Shown in pieces: positions 10,447 through 19,106 of a DNA stretch of 64,000 bases. How positions within the stretch are numbered: position 1 is the stretch's first letter; every line of letters starts with the position of its first letter. The DNA lies in NCBI RefSeq assembly GCF_040783975.1, contig NZ_CP160631.1, positions 2,542,001 through 2,606,000 of the forward strand, written 5' to 3'. The position numbers were made by a program, and so were the translations under genes. This DNA is from Pantoea sp. Ep11b (lineage in GTDB: Bacteria > Pseudomonadota > Gammaproteobacteria > Enterobacterales > Enterobacteriaceae). Under the pieces are notes generated by a model, which ran no database searches, was not told the DNA's origin, and saw nothing but the letters and a program-made list of their open reading frames with translations.

Positions 10447-10463
10447 AACTGATTGTACCAGTT
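10447..10463 (-). promoter_or_regulatory. Predicted FadR operator of fadD
   Basis: On the minus strand the 17-mer AACTGGTACAATCAGTT matches the known FadR palindrome (AACTGGTnnnACCAGTT-like), with one arm imperfect. It overlaps TACAAT, a plausible -10 element, so FadR binding would block fadD transcription. This is a prediction from consensus. Confidence 0.7.
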
Positions 10464-10530
10464 TGCCTGTTTCGGCATGTTGAGGTTGCGAAGTCCATCA
10501 CTAAATTTCGTGCTGATAAAACAGACAAAT

Positions 10531-10563
10531 AAAAAGCCCGGCTGCGAGCACCGCGACCGGGCT
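10531..10563 (-). terminator. yeaY terminator
   Basis: The stem AGCCCGG/CCGGGCT has a long loop; on the minus strand it is followed by TTTTTATTTG. It lies about 20 bases after the yeaY stop. Confidence 0.75.
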
Positions 10564-10584
10564 GAATAAAGACGATGTTCACAC

Positions 10585-11181
10585 TTACTCGGTCAGGATA
10601 GTCTGCACCTCTGTCGGGCCGGTATTCATCATGCCCCAGTAAGGATTAGGCCCCCAGTAGCCCCCGCGATGGCGGGTAGGCCCATACCAGATCCAGGGAT
10701 CCACAGGCTGAGGCGGCGCCATCACCTGCTGCGTCAGCCGCCAGCGCTGATAGCCGCGCACATCGATGACCACGAATTTATAATCCGCCTCTCCGATTTT
10801 GCCCTGCTCGGTGCCCTTCAGCGTGCCCAGCACCGTAACATACTGATTACGGACATCCACCGGATCGACAAAACCGTGGATGTCGGCAAAGATCCGGCCA
10901 ACTGACGCCGCCCCCAGACGCGGTCTGGCGCTGTCATCCAGCGGCTGAGCCGCAATCTCCAGCCGGGTTTTGCCATTCAGATTGGTAACATTGACTACCT
11001 TGCCGCCAAAGCGCGACTCCTGCCCGACAAACAGCGACGGATCGCTCATCACCCGCAACAGATCCTGTTGCGGCTGCGGCGAACTGCCCTGCAGCGTGTC
11101 AGGAATAGAGACACAACCGGTTAACGCCAGCACGCAGGTCAGCAACAGACCTGAAAGCCCTTTACCACAGATTGACGACAT
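10585..11181 (-). CDS. yeaY: Slp family outer-membrane lipoprotein YeaY
   Basis: A 198-residue Slp-family lipoprotein. The signal peptide ends in a lipobox (LALTGC, Cys22), so the mature protein is predicted to be lipidated and sent to the outer membrane. The body has the Slp-type beta-rich domain ([14 protein letters not shown], and IDVRGYQRW). The C-terminus is rich in Trp, Tyr, Pro and Gly ([14 protein letters not shown]). The role is unknown; E. coli Slp-family members are starvation- and stress-induced. It has the same neighbour order as in E. coli (fadD-yeaY-tsaB). Confidence 0.9.
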   Translation of the reverse strand: MSSICGKGLSGLLLTCVLALTGCVSIPDTLQGSSPQPQQDLLRVMSDPSLFVGQESRFGGKVVNVTNLNGKTRLEIAAQPLDDSARPRLGAASVGRIFADIHGFVDPVDVRNQYVTVLGTLKGTEQGKIGEADYKFVVIDVRGYQRWRLTQQVMAPPQPVDPWIWYGPTRHRGGYWGPNPYWGMMNTGPTEVQTILTE

Positions 11182-11240
11182 AGAGATTCTCCCATCAGGT
11201 AAAGATTAGACTGGACGCATAACAATAAGTTGCGTCTCTT

Positions 11241-11939
11241 TTACCGGCCAGGTAACTTTTTCCAGGCGACCTCATTGCGCAGATAGGTCGGCTCTGCCGT
11301 TTCCGGCAGACACGTTTCACCACGGGCCAGCGCCAGGGCGGCCAGCGGCAGCATATCCTCTGCGGCAGGCAGGGCTACGTCGCTGGCGCTGAGCGTCAAA
11401 GAATGGCCCTGCTGAAGCCCCGGATAAGCCTGCCAGCCGGTGCCTGCGGTCATCCATTGGCCGGACAGCGCCTGCATGCGTGCCAGCGCCGCCTCCGGTG
11501 AGAGCACGCTTTCGGTGGCCTCGCCCTGCCAGACGCCCTGCTCATCGCGCTGATATTCGGCCCAGTAGACCTCCCCCATGCGCGCATCAATCGCGGTTAA
11601 CACCCGCGTGGCACCGTGCAGACGCCATGCACCTTCCGCCAGGGTTGCCAGAGTAGAGACGGCGATCATCGGCAGAGCGGCACCCAGTGCCAGGCCTTGC
11701 GCAATCCCAATCCCGATTCGTACACCGGTAAAACTGCCGGGACCACGGCCAAACGCCAGCGCGTCAAGATCGGTCAGTTCCAGCCGCTGCGCCAGCAGCA
11801 GCTCCTCGACCAGCGGCAGAATGCGCTGGGTGTGATCGCGCGGGGCGATCTCAAATCGGGCATCCATCTGTTGCTGATTCAGCAAAGCGGCTGAACAGGC
11901 TTCTGTTGCCGTATCCAGCGCTAAAATTCGGGCTGACAT
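11241..11939 (-). CDS. tsaB: tRNA threonylcarbamoyladenosine synthesis protein TsaB
   Basis: A 232-residue ASKHA-fold protein that partners TsaD in making t6A37 on ANN-decoding tRNAs. The N-terminus has [14 protein letters not shown], followed by the [15 protein letters not shown] loop near residue 70. I chose the ATG at 11939 (MSARIL), which gives the E. coli length (231); an in-frame ATG 11 codons upstream adds a segment not typical of the family. It follows yoaA with a short gap on the same strand. Confidence 0.95.
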   Translation of the reverse strand: MSARILALDTATEACSAALLNQQQMDARFEIAPRDHTQRILPLVEELLLAQRLELTDLDALAFGRGPGSFTGVRIGIGIAQGLALGAALPMIAVSTLATLAEGAWRLHGATRVLTAIDARMGEVYWAEYQRDEQGVWQGEATESVLSPEAALARMQALSGQWMTAGTGWQAYPGLQQGHSLTLSASDVALPAAEDMLPLAALALARGETCLPETAEPTYLRNEVAWKKLPGR

Positions 11940-11984
11940 GACTACCTCAGAAGAAAGAAAAACGGCGCGCATCTTAGCACAGAA

Positions 11985-13901
11985 TTACGCGTCTGGTTCG
12001 GGTTGCTGGCGGATAAAGGCGATGGCGCGGGCGATATCCCGGGTACGCGGCGTGGGCGGCAGGCTGTTGAGAAACAGTGCACCATAGGGCCGCGACACCA
12101 GCCGCTGATCGCAGATCACCAGCACACCGCGATCGTTCGTGTCGCGGATCAGGCGTCCCACCCCCTGCTTCAGGGTGATCACCGCATCCGGCAGCTGCAC
12201 GTCGGCAAAAGGGTCGCCGCCGCGGATACGACAATCTTCCATCCTCGCCTTCAACAGCGGATCTTCCGGTGAGGTAAAGGGAAGCTTGTCGATGATCACC
12301 AGCGACAGCGCATCGCCGCGCACGTCCACGCCCTCCCAGAAGCTGCTGGTCGCCACCAGCAGAGCATTGCCCTTCTCAATAAATTGTTTCAGCAACTGGC
12401 CTTTACTGGTTTCACCCTGCACCAGTACCGGCAGCGTCATTGAGGCGCGAAACTCTGCGGCCAGCTCGCGCATCATCAGGTGCGAGGTGCAGAGAAAGAA
12501 ACAGCGGCCTTTGTTGGCGTCAATCAGCGGCTTCATCATCGCGGCCAGCTGGCGCGCGCCACCAGGCCGGTTCGGTTCCGGCAGATTACGCGGCACGCAG
12601 AGCAGCGCCTGCTTCGCAAAGTCGAACGGGCTGTTGAGGATCAGGCTCTTCGCTGCATTGACCCCCAGCCGTTCGGCGAAGTGCGCCATGTTCTCGTCGA
12701 CCGCCAGCGTTGCAGAGGTAAAGATCCATGCGGCCTTGCGGTTGTCCATCACTTCACGGAAGCGTTCCGCTACCGAAAGCGGCGTGAGCGCCAGGATAAA
12801 GTGGCGTGAGGTGCATTCATACCAGTAGCTGTAGCCCGGCTCGTTAATTGCCCGCAGCCGTTTCAGCCGCCCACGATAGAGCGCGGCCCGCTCAAAGGCG
12901 GCATCCAGCAGGGCCGATCGGCCCAGCGACAGTTTGATGACGTCGTAGCAAAGCTCAAGCGCGTCATCCAGCAGCGTGAACATGCGCAGAATCGCGTTAT
13001 CGCTCAGCAGTTCGCGCAGATTACCGCGAAAGCCGGGATCGCCTAATGCCAGCCGGAAATCCTGCGCGCACTGCGCCAGCCGGTCTGCCGATTTCTGCAG
13101 CTGCCGGGCATCACGCACTTCGGTGCGGTAGGCGGTAATAATGTCTTTGGCCAGATCGAGTAACTGGCGGCTGGAGAGTTGCTGACCAAAATAGTGGCTG
13201 GCGATATCGGGCAGCTGATGGGCTTCGTCGAAGATCATCACATCCGCTTCGGGGATCAGTTCACCAAAGCCCCCCTCCTTTACCACTAAGTCGGCAAGGA
13301 ACAGATGGTGGTTAACCACTACGACATCGGCGTCCATCGCACGCTTTCGCGCTTTGACCACAAAACACTCTTTGTAACGCGGACAATCGGTGCCGAGGCA
13401 GTTATCGTTGGTGCTGGTGACCAGCGGCCAGACCGGGCTGTCTTCGGTTACGCCTGCGCAGCTGCTGATGTCTCCATCTTCCGTCTGCGACGACCAGCTT
13501 CGCAGCGTCACCAGGTCGGTCAGCGCCTGAACAGTGAGATCGCCTCCCGCCATCGACTGCTGTTCCAGCCGTTCCAGGCAGAGATAATTTGAGCGCCCCT
13601 TCAGCAGGGCGGTTTTACCCGTGAACTTCAGCGCGCGGGTCATGGTGGGCAGATCGCGGCCATAGAGCTGATCCTGCAGCGCTTTGGAACCGGTGGAGAC
13701 AATCACTTTTTTACCGGCCCGCAGAGCGGGCGCCAGATAGGCATAGGTTTTGCCAGTGCCAGTGCCGGCTTCCACCACCAGTTCACCCTGCTGTTTTACG
13801 GCTTCTGAAACCGCCTGCGCCATCTCACGTTGTGCTTCGCGCGGCCTGAAACCTGCGATCGCCTGCGCCAGGGCGCCATCCACTGCAAAATCGTCTGCCA
13901 C
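11985..13901 (-). CDS. yoaA: DinG-family ATP-dependent DNA helicase YoaA
   Basis: A 638-residue XPD/DinG-like superfamily 2 helicase; E. coli YoaA is 636. In E. coli it acts with the DNA polymerase III chi subunit in repair of replication damage. Walker A is VEAGTGTGKTYAY (about residues 41-53) and the DEAH box is MIFDEAHQLPD. Between them lie Cys residues in NCLGTDCPRYKECF plus an earlier Cys, the expected ligands of a [4Fe-4S] cluster. The C-terminal motif VI region is QGVGRLIRD. Confidence 0.94.
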   Translation of the reverse strand: MADDFAVDGALAQAIAGFRPREAQREMAQAVSEAVKQQGELVVEAGTGTGKTYAYLAPALRAGKKVIVSTGSKALQDQLYGRDLPTMTRALKFTGKTALLKGRSNYLCLERLEQQSMAGGDLTVQALTDLVTLRSWSSQTEDGDISSCAGVTEDSPVWPLVTSTNDNCLGTDCPRYKECFVVKARKRAMDADVVVVNHHLFLADLVVKEGGFGELIPEADVMIFDEAHQLPDIASHYFGQQLSSRQLLDLAKDIITAYRTEVRDARQLQKSADRLAQCAQDFRLALGDPGFRGNLRELLSDNAILRMFTLLDDALELCYDVIKLSLGRSALLDAAFERAALYRGRLKRLRAINEPGYSYWYECTSRHFILALTPLSVAERFREVMDNRKAAWIFTSATLAVDENMAHFAERLGVNAAKSLILNSPFDFAKQALLCVPRNLPEPNRPGGARQLAAMMKPLIDANKGRCFFLCTSHLMMRELAAEFRASMTLPVLVQGETSKGQLLKQFIEKGNALLVATSSFWEGVDVRGDALSLVIIDKLPFTSPEDPLLKARMEDCRIRGGDPFADVQLPDAVITLKQGVGRLIRDTNDRGVLVICDQRLVSRPYGALFLNSLPPTPRTRDIARAIAFIRQQPEPDA

Positions 13902-14033
13902 ATACCCTCACAAAGAACGGCAAAAACACTGTAATTATGTCAGTATTGCCATAACAAAGCAAAATAGAGGTTTTTCAACAGATTAGGCAATTATGGCAGA
14001 AACAAGCGGGCCCTTGAACCGCTTCGCGGAAAC

Positions 14034-14056
14034 AAAAAGGCGGCACATGGCCGCCT
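14034..14056 (-). terminator. Carbonic anhydrase gene terminator
   Basis: The stem AGGCGG/CCGCCT (plus one inner C-G pair) is followed on the minus strand by a T5 run. It lies about 40 bases after the stop of the carbonic anhydrase gene. Confidence 0.7.
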
Positions 14057-14094
14057 GAGGATATGGGCTTCCTGCCAAAGCACCGGGTTAGGGC

Positions 14095-14832
14095 TTACTC
14101 GACGATCATGCGGCCGTTAAGGTGCTGCAGCGGACGATTGTTGGTGGTTTTCAGAGCCCGCTTAAAGGCGTCGAGCTGGGCCTGCGAGAGTGTGACCGGC
14201 TGCTTCATCACCAGCCAGCGGATGCCTTCGCTGCAGGGAGGCGTGGTCAGCGAACCGCTGAAACGATAATAGTGCAGGTCTTCCGGGAAGAGCTCGCGCA
14301 GATCGACCTGACGATTGATGCTGACCTGCTGATTCTCCTTTTTCGGCATCGCGTCAATCAGGGGAGTCAGCGCCGGGTTCTCTTTGCCGACTTCAAACAT
14401 CACCGCGACTACGGCCAGGTCGCCATCCTCTTTGCTGTGAACAAAATGGGCTTCCAGCGGAAAGGTATGTCCATTGATCTGGTTTTCACCGGGCGTGTGA
14501 AAATGATACTGACGCAGAGTGAACTTTTCACCGTCCAGAATAAAGTCATCTTCATGATCGACGGTAACCTGAATAGTGTGGCCATTATTAATGACTTTTT
14601 CCGCCGACGCCTGATAAGCCAGATTCAGGGGCTGCAGATGCCCCTGTATGGGATCTTTAATATTTATGGGCGACTGCGCCTTTCCTTCGTGGCAGAGGTG
14701 AAAATCGCTGCTCAGTTCACTCCAGTGCTCCGGCCCTGCTTTGCCTTCGTAGCTCCAGTGCGGCTCTGCTGCGCTGGCGACACCCATGGACGACAGCGCG
14801 ATGATCAGACTTAACCGTGTTAATCGTTTCAT
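14095..14832 (-). CDS. Periplasmic alpha-carbonic anhydrase
   Basis: A 245-residue zinc enzyme that interconverts CO2 and bicarbonate. A cleavable signal peptide (cut after VASAA, about residue 22) sends it to the periplasm. The zinc histidines are in the paired strands QYHFHTPGEN and EAHFVH, with the family signatures SPINIKD and SLTTPPCSEG. One Cys is near the start of the mature protein (FHLCHEG) and one in PPCSEG, which could form the disulfide seen in bacterial alpha-CAs. There is no counterpart at this place in E. coli; it sits between yoaA and the yoaB homologue with small unknown genes. Confidence 0.93.
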   Translation of the reverse strand: MKRLTRLSLIIALSSMGVASAAEPHWSYEGKAGPEHWSELSSDFHLCHEGKAQSPINIKDPIQGHLQPLNLAYQASAEKVINNGHTIQVTVDHEDDFILDGEKFTLRQYHFHTPGENQINGHTFPLEAHFVHSKEDGDLAVVAVMFEVGKENPALTPLIDAMPKKENQQVSINRQVDLRELFPEDLHYYRFSGSLTTPPCSEGIRWLVMKQPVTLSQAQLDAFKRALKTTNNRPLQHLNGRMIVE

Positions 14833-15155
14833 TTTTATCCCTGCTGATAAGCTAATGTTCGGCAGCGATAATATTCCGCGCCCTTTTATATCAGCAAGGT
14901 GACAAAATGCGATCGTTCACCTTCTTCAGGAATAATGAGTTTACTATTTTTATCGATGTTAATTTAATTAACATTCTCGTTTTATCATTATTCAGAATTA
15001 AATGGCCGGTGTGGTCCGGGCGCTGAATATGTCCGTTAACGATTAAATGCCAGAGTATTTTTCAGAAGCTGAAGGAAAAAAGAAACCGCAAAACGGGCGT
15101 TTTGCGGTTTATCTGTCACGCCGAAGAGACGGGCGGCCCGTTCCCGGTTAGCAGA
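14833..15155. other. Intergenic region upstream of the carbonic anhydrase gene
   Basis: About 320 bases, A+T-rich in the middle (14930-15005), with no credible ORF. It should hold the carbonic anhydrase promoter on the minus strand and, at its right end, the terminator of the tiny gene at 15156-15263. Confidence 0.5.
15076..15110 (-). terminator. Terminator of the 35-codon acidic gene
   Basis: A perfect 12-bp stem AAACCGCAAAAC/GTTTTGCGGTTT with a GGGC loop is followed on the minus strand by TCTTTTTT. It is about 45 bases past the stop of the small acidic ORF, which supports that ORF being transcribed. Confidence 0.8.
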
Positions 15156-15263
15156 TCAGACATCCTTTTCCAGCGGATCCTCTTCCTCATCCTCTGCGTC
15201 ATCTTCAGGATAGATCTCAGCATCATCTGGCAGGGGTTCATCGTAATCAGGACGTTCAGACAT
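15156..15263 (-). CDS. Very small acidic protein (35 aa), unknown
   Basis: A 35-codon ORF starting MSERPDYDEP. It has a near-ideal ribosome site (CCGGAGGT, six bases before the ATG) and a strong terminator downstream. Eighteen of 35 residues are Asp or Glu, including the run DAEDEEED, so it is highly acidic and probably disordered. I do not recognise it. The composition recalls acidic mimics or chaperone-like tails, but that is only a comparison. It lies between the carbonic anhydrase gene and a 55-codon membrane protein gene on the same strand. Confidence 0.65.
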   Translation of the reverse strand: MSERPDYDEPLPDDAEIYPEDDAEDEEEDPLEKDV

Positions 15264-15406
15264 AATTACCTCCGGTGATAAATAGCAGTGCTGCTATTTC
15301 AGATGAGCATAGTTAACCGGCACGCCCCGCCGCACAATTTCCGCCTGAAGTGTGAGCCGGGCTTAAGATCGCTGTAAGAGCGTGAAAAGGTTCAAACGGC
15401 TCTGCG

Positions 15407-15574
15407 TTAATGGTGTATGTAGAGCGCGCCCGCCAGCATAATGATGAAGAGCACAGCAAACGTTATTACTCCCTGCCGGGTGCCTTTGGATAACCCCACA
15501 AAGGCCGCGATAACAATAAAGAGCAGCGTCAGTGCGCCCGCCATCACCCAAAACAGATACTGCGTATTCGCCAT
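15407..15574 (-). CDS. Small membrane protein (55 aa), unknown
   Basis: A 55-codon ORF starting MANTQYLFWV. It has two predicted membrane spans: about residues 6-27 (MAGALTLLFIVIAAFVG) and 36-52 (VITFAVLFIIMLAGAL), joined by a short basic turn (SKGTRQG) and ending in HH. A GAGGA ribosome site lies nine bases before the ATG. The overlapping frames are Cys-rich nonsense, whereas this frame gives coherent hydrophobic helices. I recognise no named family. Confidence 0.65.
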   Translation of the reverse strand: MANTQYLFWVMAGALTLLFIVIAAFVGLSKGTRQGVITFAVLFIIMLAGALYIHH

Positions 15575-15910
15575 GTGTTCATCCTCATTCTGTGGCGCTA
15601 TCTTTTGATTGATTTATAACATTTTTCAGCCCGTCCTGCCGGAGTTTCACCGCAGACAGCGGCTGATTGCGCGATTTGCAGACGTGCGCCCGGTCTGACG
15701 CCCGCCATGGCGCGGCGGACAGTGTGATGCAGTTATCAAATGCAGATGAACGCCGCGAGGAAACTAACACCCGGATTATACTAATCAAATCAGCTGACCG
15801 TTGGGATGTGGCACCTGCTGGCTGATGTGCCGACACTGGCTTAACGTTGCCTCAGGCACTGTTAAGCAGATGGCCTTAACCCGACTGCCTGACTCAGGCG
15901 GAGGAATGTG
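15575..15910. other. Intergenic region before the small lipoprotein gene
   Basis: About 335 bases between the divergent 55-aa membrane protein gene and the lipoprotein gene. No supported gene. It presumably contains both promoters. Confidence 0.45.
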
Positions 15911-16276
15911 ATGAACTATTTCCGCATCGGCTCTCTCGCCGGCGTGCTGCTGCTCTGCGGCTGCCAGGCCCCCACGCCCGACCAGGCTCGTCAGCAGGCA
16001 CCGCTCTTTCAGGGCCAGAGCACCCGAACCGCCCCCCAGCTCAGCGACTGTATCTATCGCGGCTGGTCCACCACGACAGTCATTGCCAGCGATAACACTA
16101 CCCACACTCAGCCCAGAGGCAGTGACATCAGCGTTTACACCTGGGAGGATTCTATTTTTGCGGATATCACCCCTCAGCGGAAAGGATCGGAGGTGAAATA
16201 TTTCACCACGTTCAGGATGGCGCCTCAGGTGATGGCGGACAGGCAGGCAATCGTTCAGCGCTGCCTGCGGGCGTAA
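15911..16276 (+). CDS. Small putative lipoprotein, unknown
   Basis: A 121-residue protein with an N-terminal signal and a Cys after LLLCG (Cys19), a slightly atypical lipobox. I chose the ATG at 15911 because GGAGGAA lies six bases upstream; an adjacent GTG gives one extra residue. The mature part has two further Cys (SDCIYRGW and QRCLRA) that could form a disulfide, and repeated hydroxy residues. I recognise no family. It lies just before the RidA-family gene, with which it may be cotranscribed (60-base gap). Confidence 0.75.
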   Translation: MNYFRIGSLAGVLLLCGCQAPTPDQARQQAPLFQGQSTRTAPQLSDCIYRGWSTTTVIASDNTTHTQPRGSDISVYTWEDSIFADITPQRKGSEVKYFTTFRMAPQVMADRQAIVQRCLRA

Positions 16277-16336
16277 AGGGTGACAGCGGTGTCAGGAGTG
16301 TGCCAGGCTAATGCGCAAATAACGAGGGAGAAACCG

Positions 16337-16681
16337 ATGAGCATTACCCGCATTGATCCGGAACACCGCATGTCCGAGGCTGTCATTCATAACGACACCA
16401 TCTACTACACCAGCGTGCCAGAAAACCTGGACGCCGATGCCGAAGCACAGACAGCGAATGCGCTGGCCGTCATTGATGCGATGCTGACGCGCCTGGGCAG
16501 CGACAAAAGCAAAATCCTGGATGCAACGCTGTTTCTGGTCGATAAAGCCGACTTCCCTGCGATGAACCGCGCCTGGGACGCCTGGGTCTCGCCGGATAAT
16601 GCGCCGGTGCGCTGCACGGTTCAGGCCGGACTGTTGAATCCGAAATATAAAATCGAAATTAAGATTATCGCGGCCCGTTAA
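16337..16681 (+). CDS. yoaB: RidA family protein YoaB
   Basis: A 114-residue Rid (YjgF/YER057c/UK114) family protein. Family members hydrolyse reactive enamine/imine intermediates released by PLP enzymes such as serine/threonine dehydratases. The conserved Arg is in APVRCTVQAGLL near residue 95. The start at 16337 (MSITRIDPEHRMSEAV) has AGGGAG upstream. It is encoded near sdaA, a serine deaminase, but that one uses an iron-sulfur cluster, so a functional link is only speculative. Confidence 0.9.
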   Translation: MSITRIDPEHRMSEAVIHNDTIYYTSVPENLDADAEAQTANALAVIDAMLTRLGSDKSKILDATLFLVDKADFPAMNRAWDAWVSPDNAPVRCTVQAGLLNPKYKIEIKIIAAR

Positions 16682-16693
16682 CCGCGCCGGGCG

Positions 16694-16888
16694 TTATTCC
16701 TCTTCGTTTTCATCATCTTCGTCGTCGAATAGCGCCCGAATCTGTTCACCCGTATGGCTCTCACGAATTTCCTGCGCCACCTGGGCGATCGCCTGGCCGC
16801 TCGTCAGCCCGCCAGCCATTAATTCCTGAATGCGTTCGACGGCCTGTTGCTGCTGCTCATGAGAGAGCGCCGGTAATCCTGTTATCAT
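16694..16888 (-). CDS. yoaH: UPF0181 protein YoaH
   Basis: A 64-residue protein of the YoaH family; E. coli YoaH is 59. The family core [19 protein letters not shown] and [12 protein letters not shown] predicts two helices, followed by an acidic tail ([10 protein letters not shown]). The function is unknown. It sits between the yoaB homologue and pabB, as in E. coli, with convergent orientation to yoaB. Confidence 0.92.
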   Translation of the reverse strand: MITGLPALSHEQQQQAVERIQELMAGGLTSGQAIAQVAQEIRESHTGEQIRALFDDEDDENEEE

Positions 16889-16998
16889 GTTCTACTCCTG
16901 CGTTGGGGCTGACAGTATCCCACGCCGAACTAACAGGTGCCAGTCAGGAAAAAATATGTCAGTCTGACCGCCTCTTTGCCTGCTGATTTCTCTGCACG

Positions 16999-18378
16999 AT
17001 GATTGTTGAAACCCTGACGCTTGATTACACCCCGGATGCGCTGATACAGCGCTTCGCGCCCCTTTCCTCTCTGCCGTGGGCGATGCTGCTCTCCTCCGCG
17101 CAGGCCAGCCACAGCGACAACCGCTTTGATATTCTGACCGCAGACCCGCGTGCGACGCTGGTTACCCGGGGAGCCACCACCACTATCAGCGACCGGAACG
17201 GCAGCCGCGACTCCACCGCCGATCCGCTGCTGCTGGTTCAGCAGCAGTGTGATGCACTCGGCGTCACGCCGGTGACCAGCGAAGCTTTACCGTTTCAGGG
17301 CGGGGCGCTGGGCCTGTTCGGTTACGATCTGGGCCGCCGGTTTGAATCCCTGCCGCAGCACGCCGAGGCCGATCTCACCACGCCGGACATGGCGGTGGGG
17401 ATCTACGACTGGGCGCTCATTGCCGATCACCACCAGCAGACGCTGACGCTGGTGGCGACAGAAAACGTAGCGGCGCGGGCCGCCTGGCTGACAGCCTGGC
17501 CCGCGCGCAAAACCGTACCCTTTTCACTGACCAGCCGCTGGCGTTCCAATCTGAGCTATGCCGACTACGCCGCACGCTTCGACCGGGTACAAGCCTACAT
17601 TCAGGCGGGCGACTGTTACCAGGTCAACCTGGCCCAGCGTTTTCAGGCGGGCTATCAGGGGGATGAGTGGCAGGCGTTTACCCGGCTGAATGCGGCCAAC
17701 CGCGCGCCGTTCAGTGCGTTCCTGCGTCTGCCTGGCAGTGCGATCCTCAGCCTGTCGCCCGAGCGTTTTCTCTCCCTGAATCAGAAACAGATCGAGACCC
17801 GACCGATAAAAGGCACCCGGCCACGTTGCAGCGATCCCGTCGCCGATGCGCAACAGGCCGAGGCGCTGCGCAATGCCGGGAAAGATCGCGCCGAAAACCT
17901 GATGATTGTCGATCTGCTGCGCAACGATATCGGCCGCGTCGCCGTTCCCGGCTCGGTGACGGTGCCGGAGCTGTTTGTGGTTGAGCCTTTCCCGGCGGTT
18001 CATCATCTGGTGAGCACGGTGCGGGCGCAGCTGCCTGCAACCCTGCAGGCCACGGATCTGCTGCGCGCCTGCTTCCCGGGCGGATCGATAACCGGCGCGC
18101 CCAAAATCCGGGCGATGGAGATTATTGATGAACTGGAGCCGCAGCGGCGCAATGCCTGGTGCGGCAGTATCGGCTATCTCAGCCTCTGCGGAAGGATGGA
18201 TACCAGTATCACCATCCGCACGCTGATCGCCGAGGGGCAGCAGATCTACTGTGCCGCGGGAGGCGGGCTGGTGGCCGACAGCGATCCGGCGGCGGAATAT
18301 CAGGAGACGCTCGACAAAGTGAGCCGGATTTTACCGGCACTGGAACAGACCGGAGGCGCCGTTGGCCCTGACGCTTGA
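16999..18378 (+). CDS. pabB: Aminodeoxychorismate synthase component I PabB
   Basis: A 459-residue chorismate-utilising enzyme that, with the amidotransferase PabA, makes 4-amino-4-deoxychorismate for folate. The chorismate-binding domain occupies the C-terminal two thirds: the conserved RPIKGTRPR (containing the catalytic Lys of the PIKGT motif), [10 protein letters not shown] and [16 protein letters not shown]. The N-terminal domain is shorter and more variable. The stop overlaps the start of nudL by 17 bases, so the two are probably translationally coupled. Confidence 0.96.
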   Translation: MIVETLTLDYTPDALIQRFAPLSSLPWAMLLSSAQASHSDNRFDILTADPRATLVTRGATTTISDRNGSRDSTADPLLLVQQQCDALGVTPVTSEALPFQGGALGLFGYDLGRRFESLPQHAEADLTTPDMAVGIYDWALIADHHQQTLTLVATENVAARAAWLTAWPARKTVPFSLTSRWRSNLSYADYAARFDRVQAYIQAGDCYQVNLAQRFQAGYQGDEWQAFTRLNAANRAPFSAFLRLPGSAILSLSPERFLSLNQKQIETRPIKGTRPRCSDPVADAQQAEALRNAGKDRAENLMIVDLLRNDIGRVAVPGSVTVPELFVVEPFPAVHHLVSTVRAQLPATLQATDLLRACFPGGSITGAPKIRAMEIIDELEPQRRNAWCGSIGYLSLCGRMDTSITIRTLIAEGQQIYCAAGGGLVADSDPAAEYQETLDKVSRILPALEQTGGAVGPDA

Positions 18379-18925
18379 GATCTTCCGCAGCCGTTTTCTG
18401 TTGCAGCAGCCTGCCCGCAGCACGCAGCGCCTCTCCGGACGCCATGCCGCAGTGCTGGTGCCGGTGGTGGCGCGGCCTGAGCCGGGCCTGCTGCTGACGC
18501 AACGCTCGCATGCGCTGCGTAAACATGCCGGGCAGGTGGCCTTTCCCGGCGGGATGCAGGATGCCACCGACGCCTCGCTGATCGCCACCGCGCTGCGCGA
18601 GGCGCAGGAAGAGGTGGGGCTGGACCCGCAGCAGGTCGAGGTGCTGGGCGCGCTGCCTGCCGTAACCAGCAGTACCGGTTTTCAGGTCACGCCGGTGCTG
18701 GGGATTATTCCGGCCGGTCTGCGCTTGACCCTGAATCCGGAGGAGGTCAGCAGCGCCTTTGAGATGCCGCTGGCCGAGGCATTACAGCTCAGCCGCTACA
18801 GCGCGCTGGAGATCAACCGGGCGGGCGTGCGCCATCCGGTCTGGCTGTCACGGTACCAGGATTATCTGGTCTGGGGCATGACCGCCGGGATTATCCGTTC
18901 GCTGAGCACACAGATCGCTTTCTGA
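18362..18925 (+). CDS. nudL: CoA pyrophosphatase NudL
   Basis: A 187-residue Nudix hydrolase of the UPF0035/NudL type, which cleaves CoA to 3'-phosphoadenosine 5'-phosphate and 4'-phosphopantetheine. The UPF0035 motif [13 protein letters not shown] precedes the Nudix box, whose core is [10 protein letters not shown]. The start is a TTG at 18362 inside pabB; the first residues ([11 protein letters not shown]) match the family N-terminus. The same pabB-nudL-sdaA order occurs in E. coli. Confidence 0.93.
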   Translation: MALTLEIFRSRFLLQQPARSTQRLSGRHAAVLVPVVARPEPGLLLTQRSHALRKHAGQVAFPGGMQDATDASLIATALREAQEEVGLDPQQVEVLGALPAVTSSTGFQVTPVLGIIPAGLRLTLNPEEVSSAFEMPLAEALQLSRYSALEINRAGVRHPVWLSRYQDYLVWGMTAGIIRSLSTQIAF

Positions 18926-19106
18926 TCCTGTCCGGGCGCGATAGCCCTGCCCCGTCAGTTCTCTGCCGGTTTACGCTATAATTTTTTCTACTGGTTTTAA
19001 TAAGTTTATTTCATGCGAAAAGCTGCTCTTTTCCGGTGCATGACCTTTACTATTAGCGCCATAAACTGCCGCGGCAGACTGATAATAATTGTGAGGAGTG
19101 TCACCT

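Noticed and set aside
9072..10448. A 458-codon open frame antisense to fadD
   Set aside because: It is a shadow of the G+C-rich fadD codons, is rich in Gln, His and Arg, and has no recognisable domain; fadD on the other strand has all catalytic motifs.
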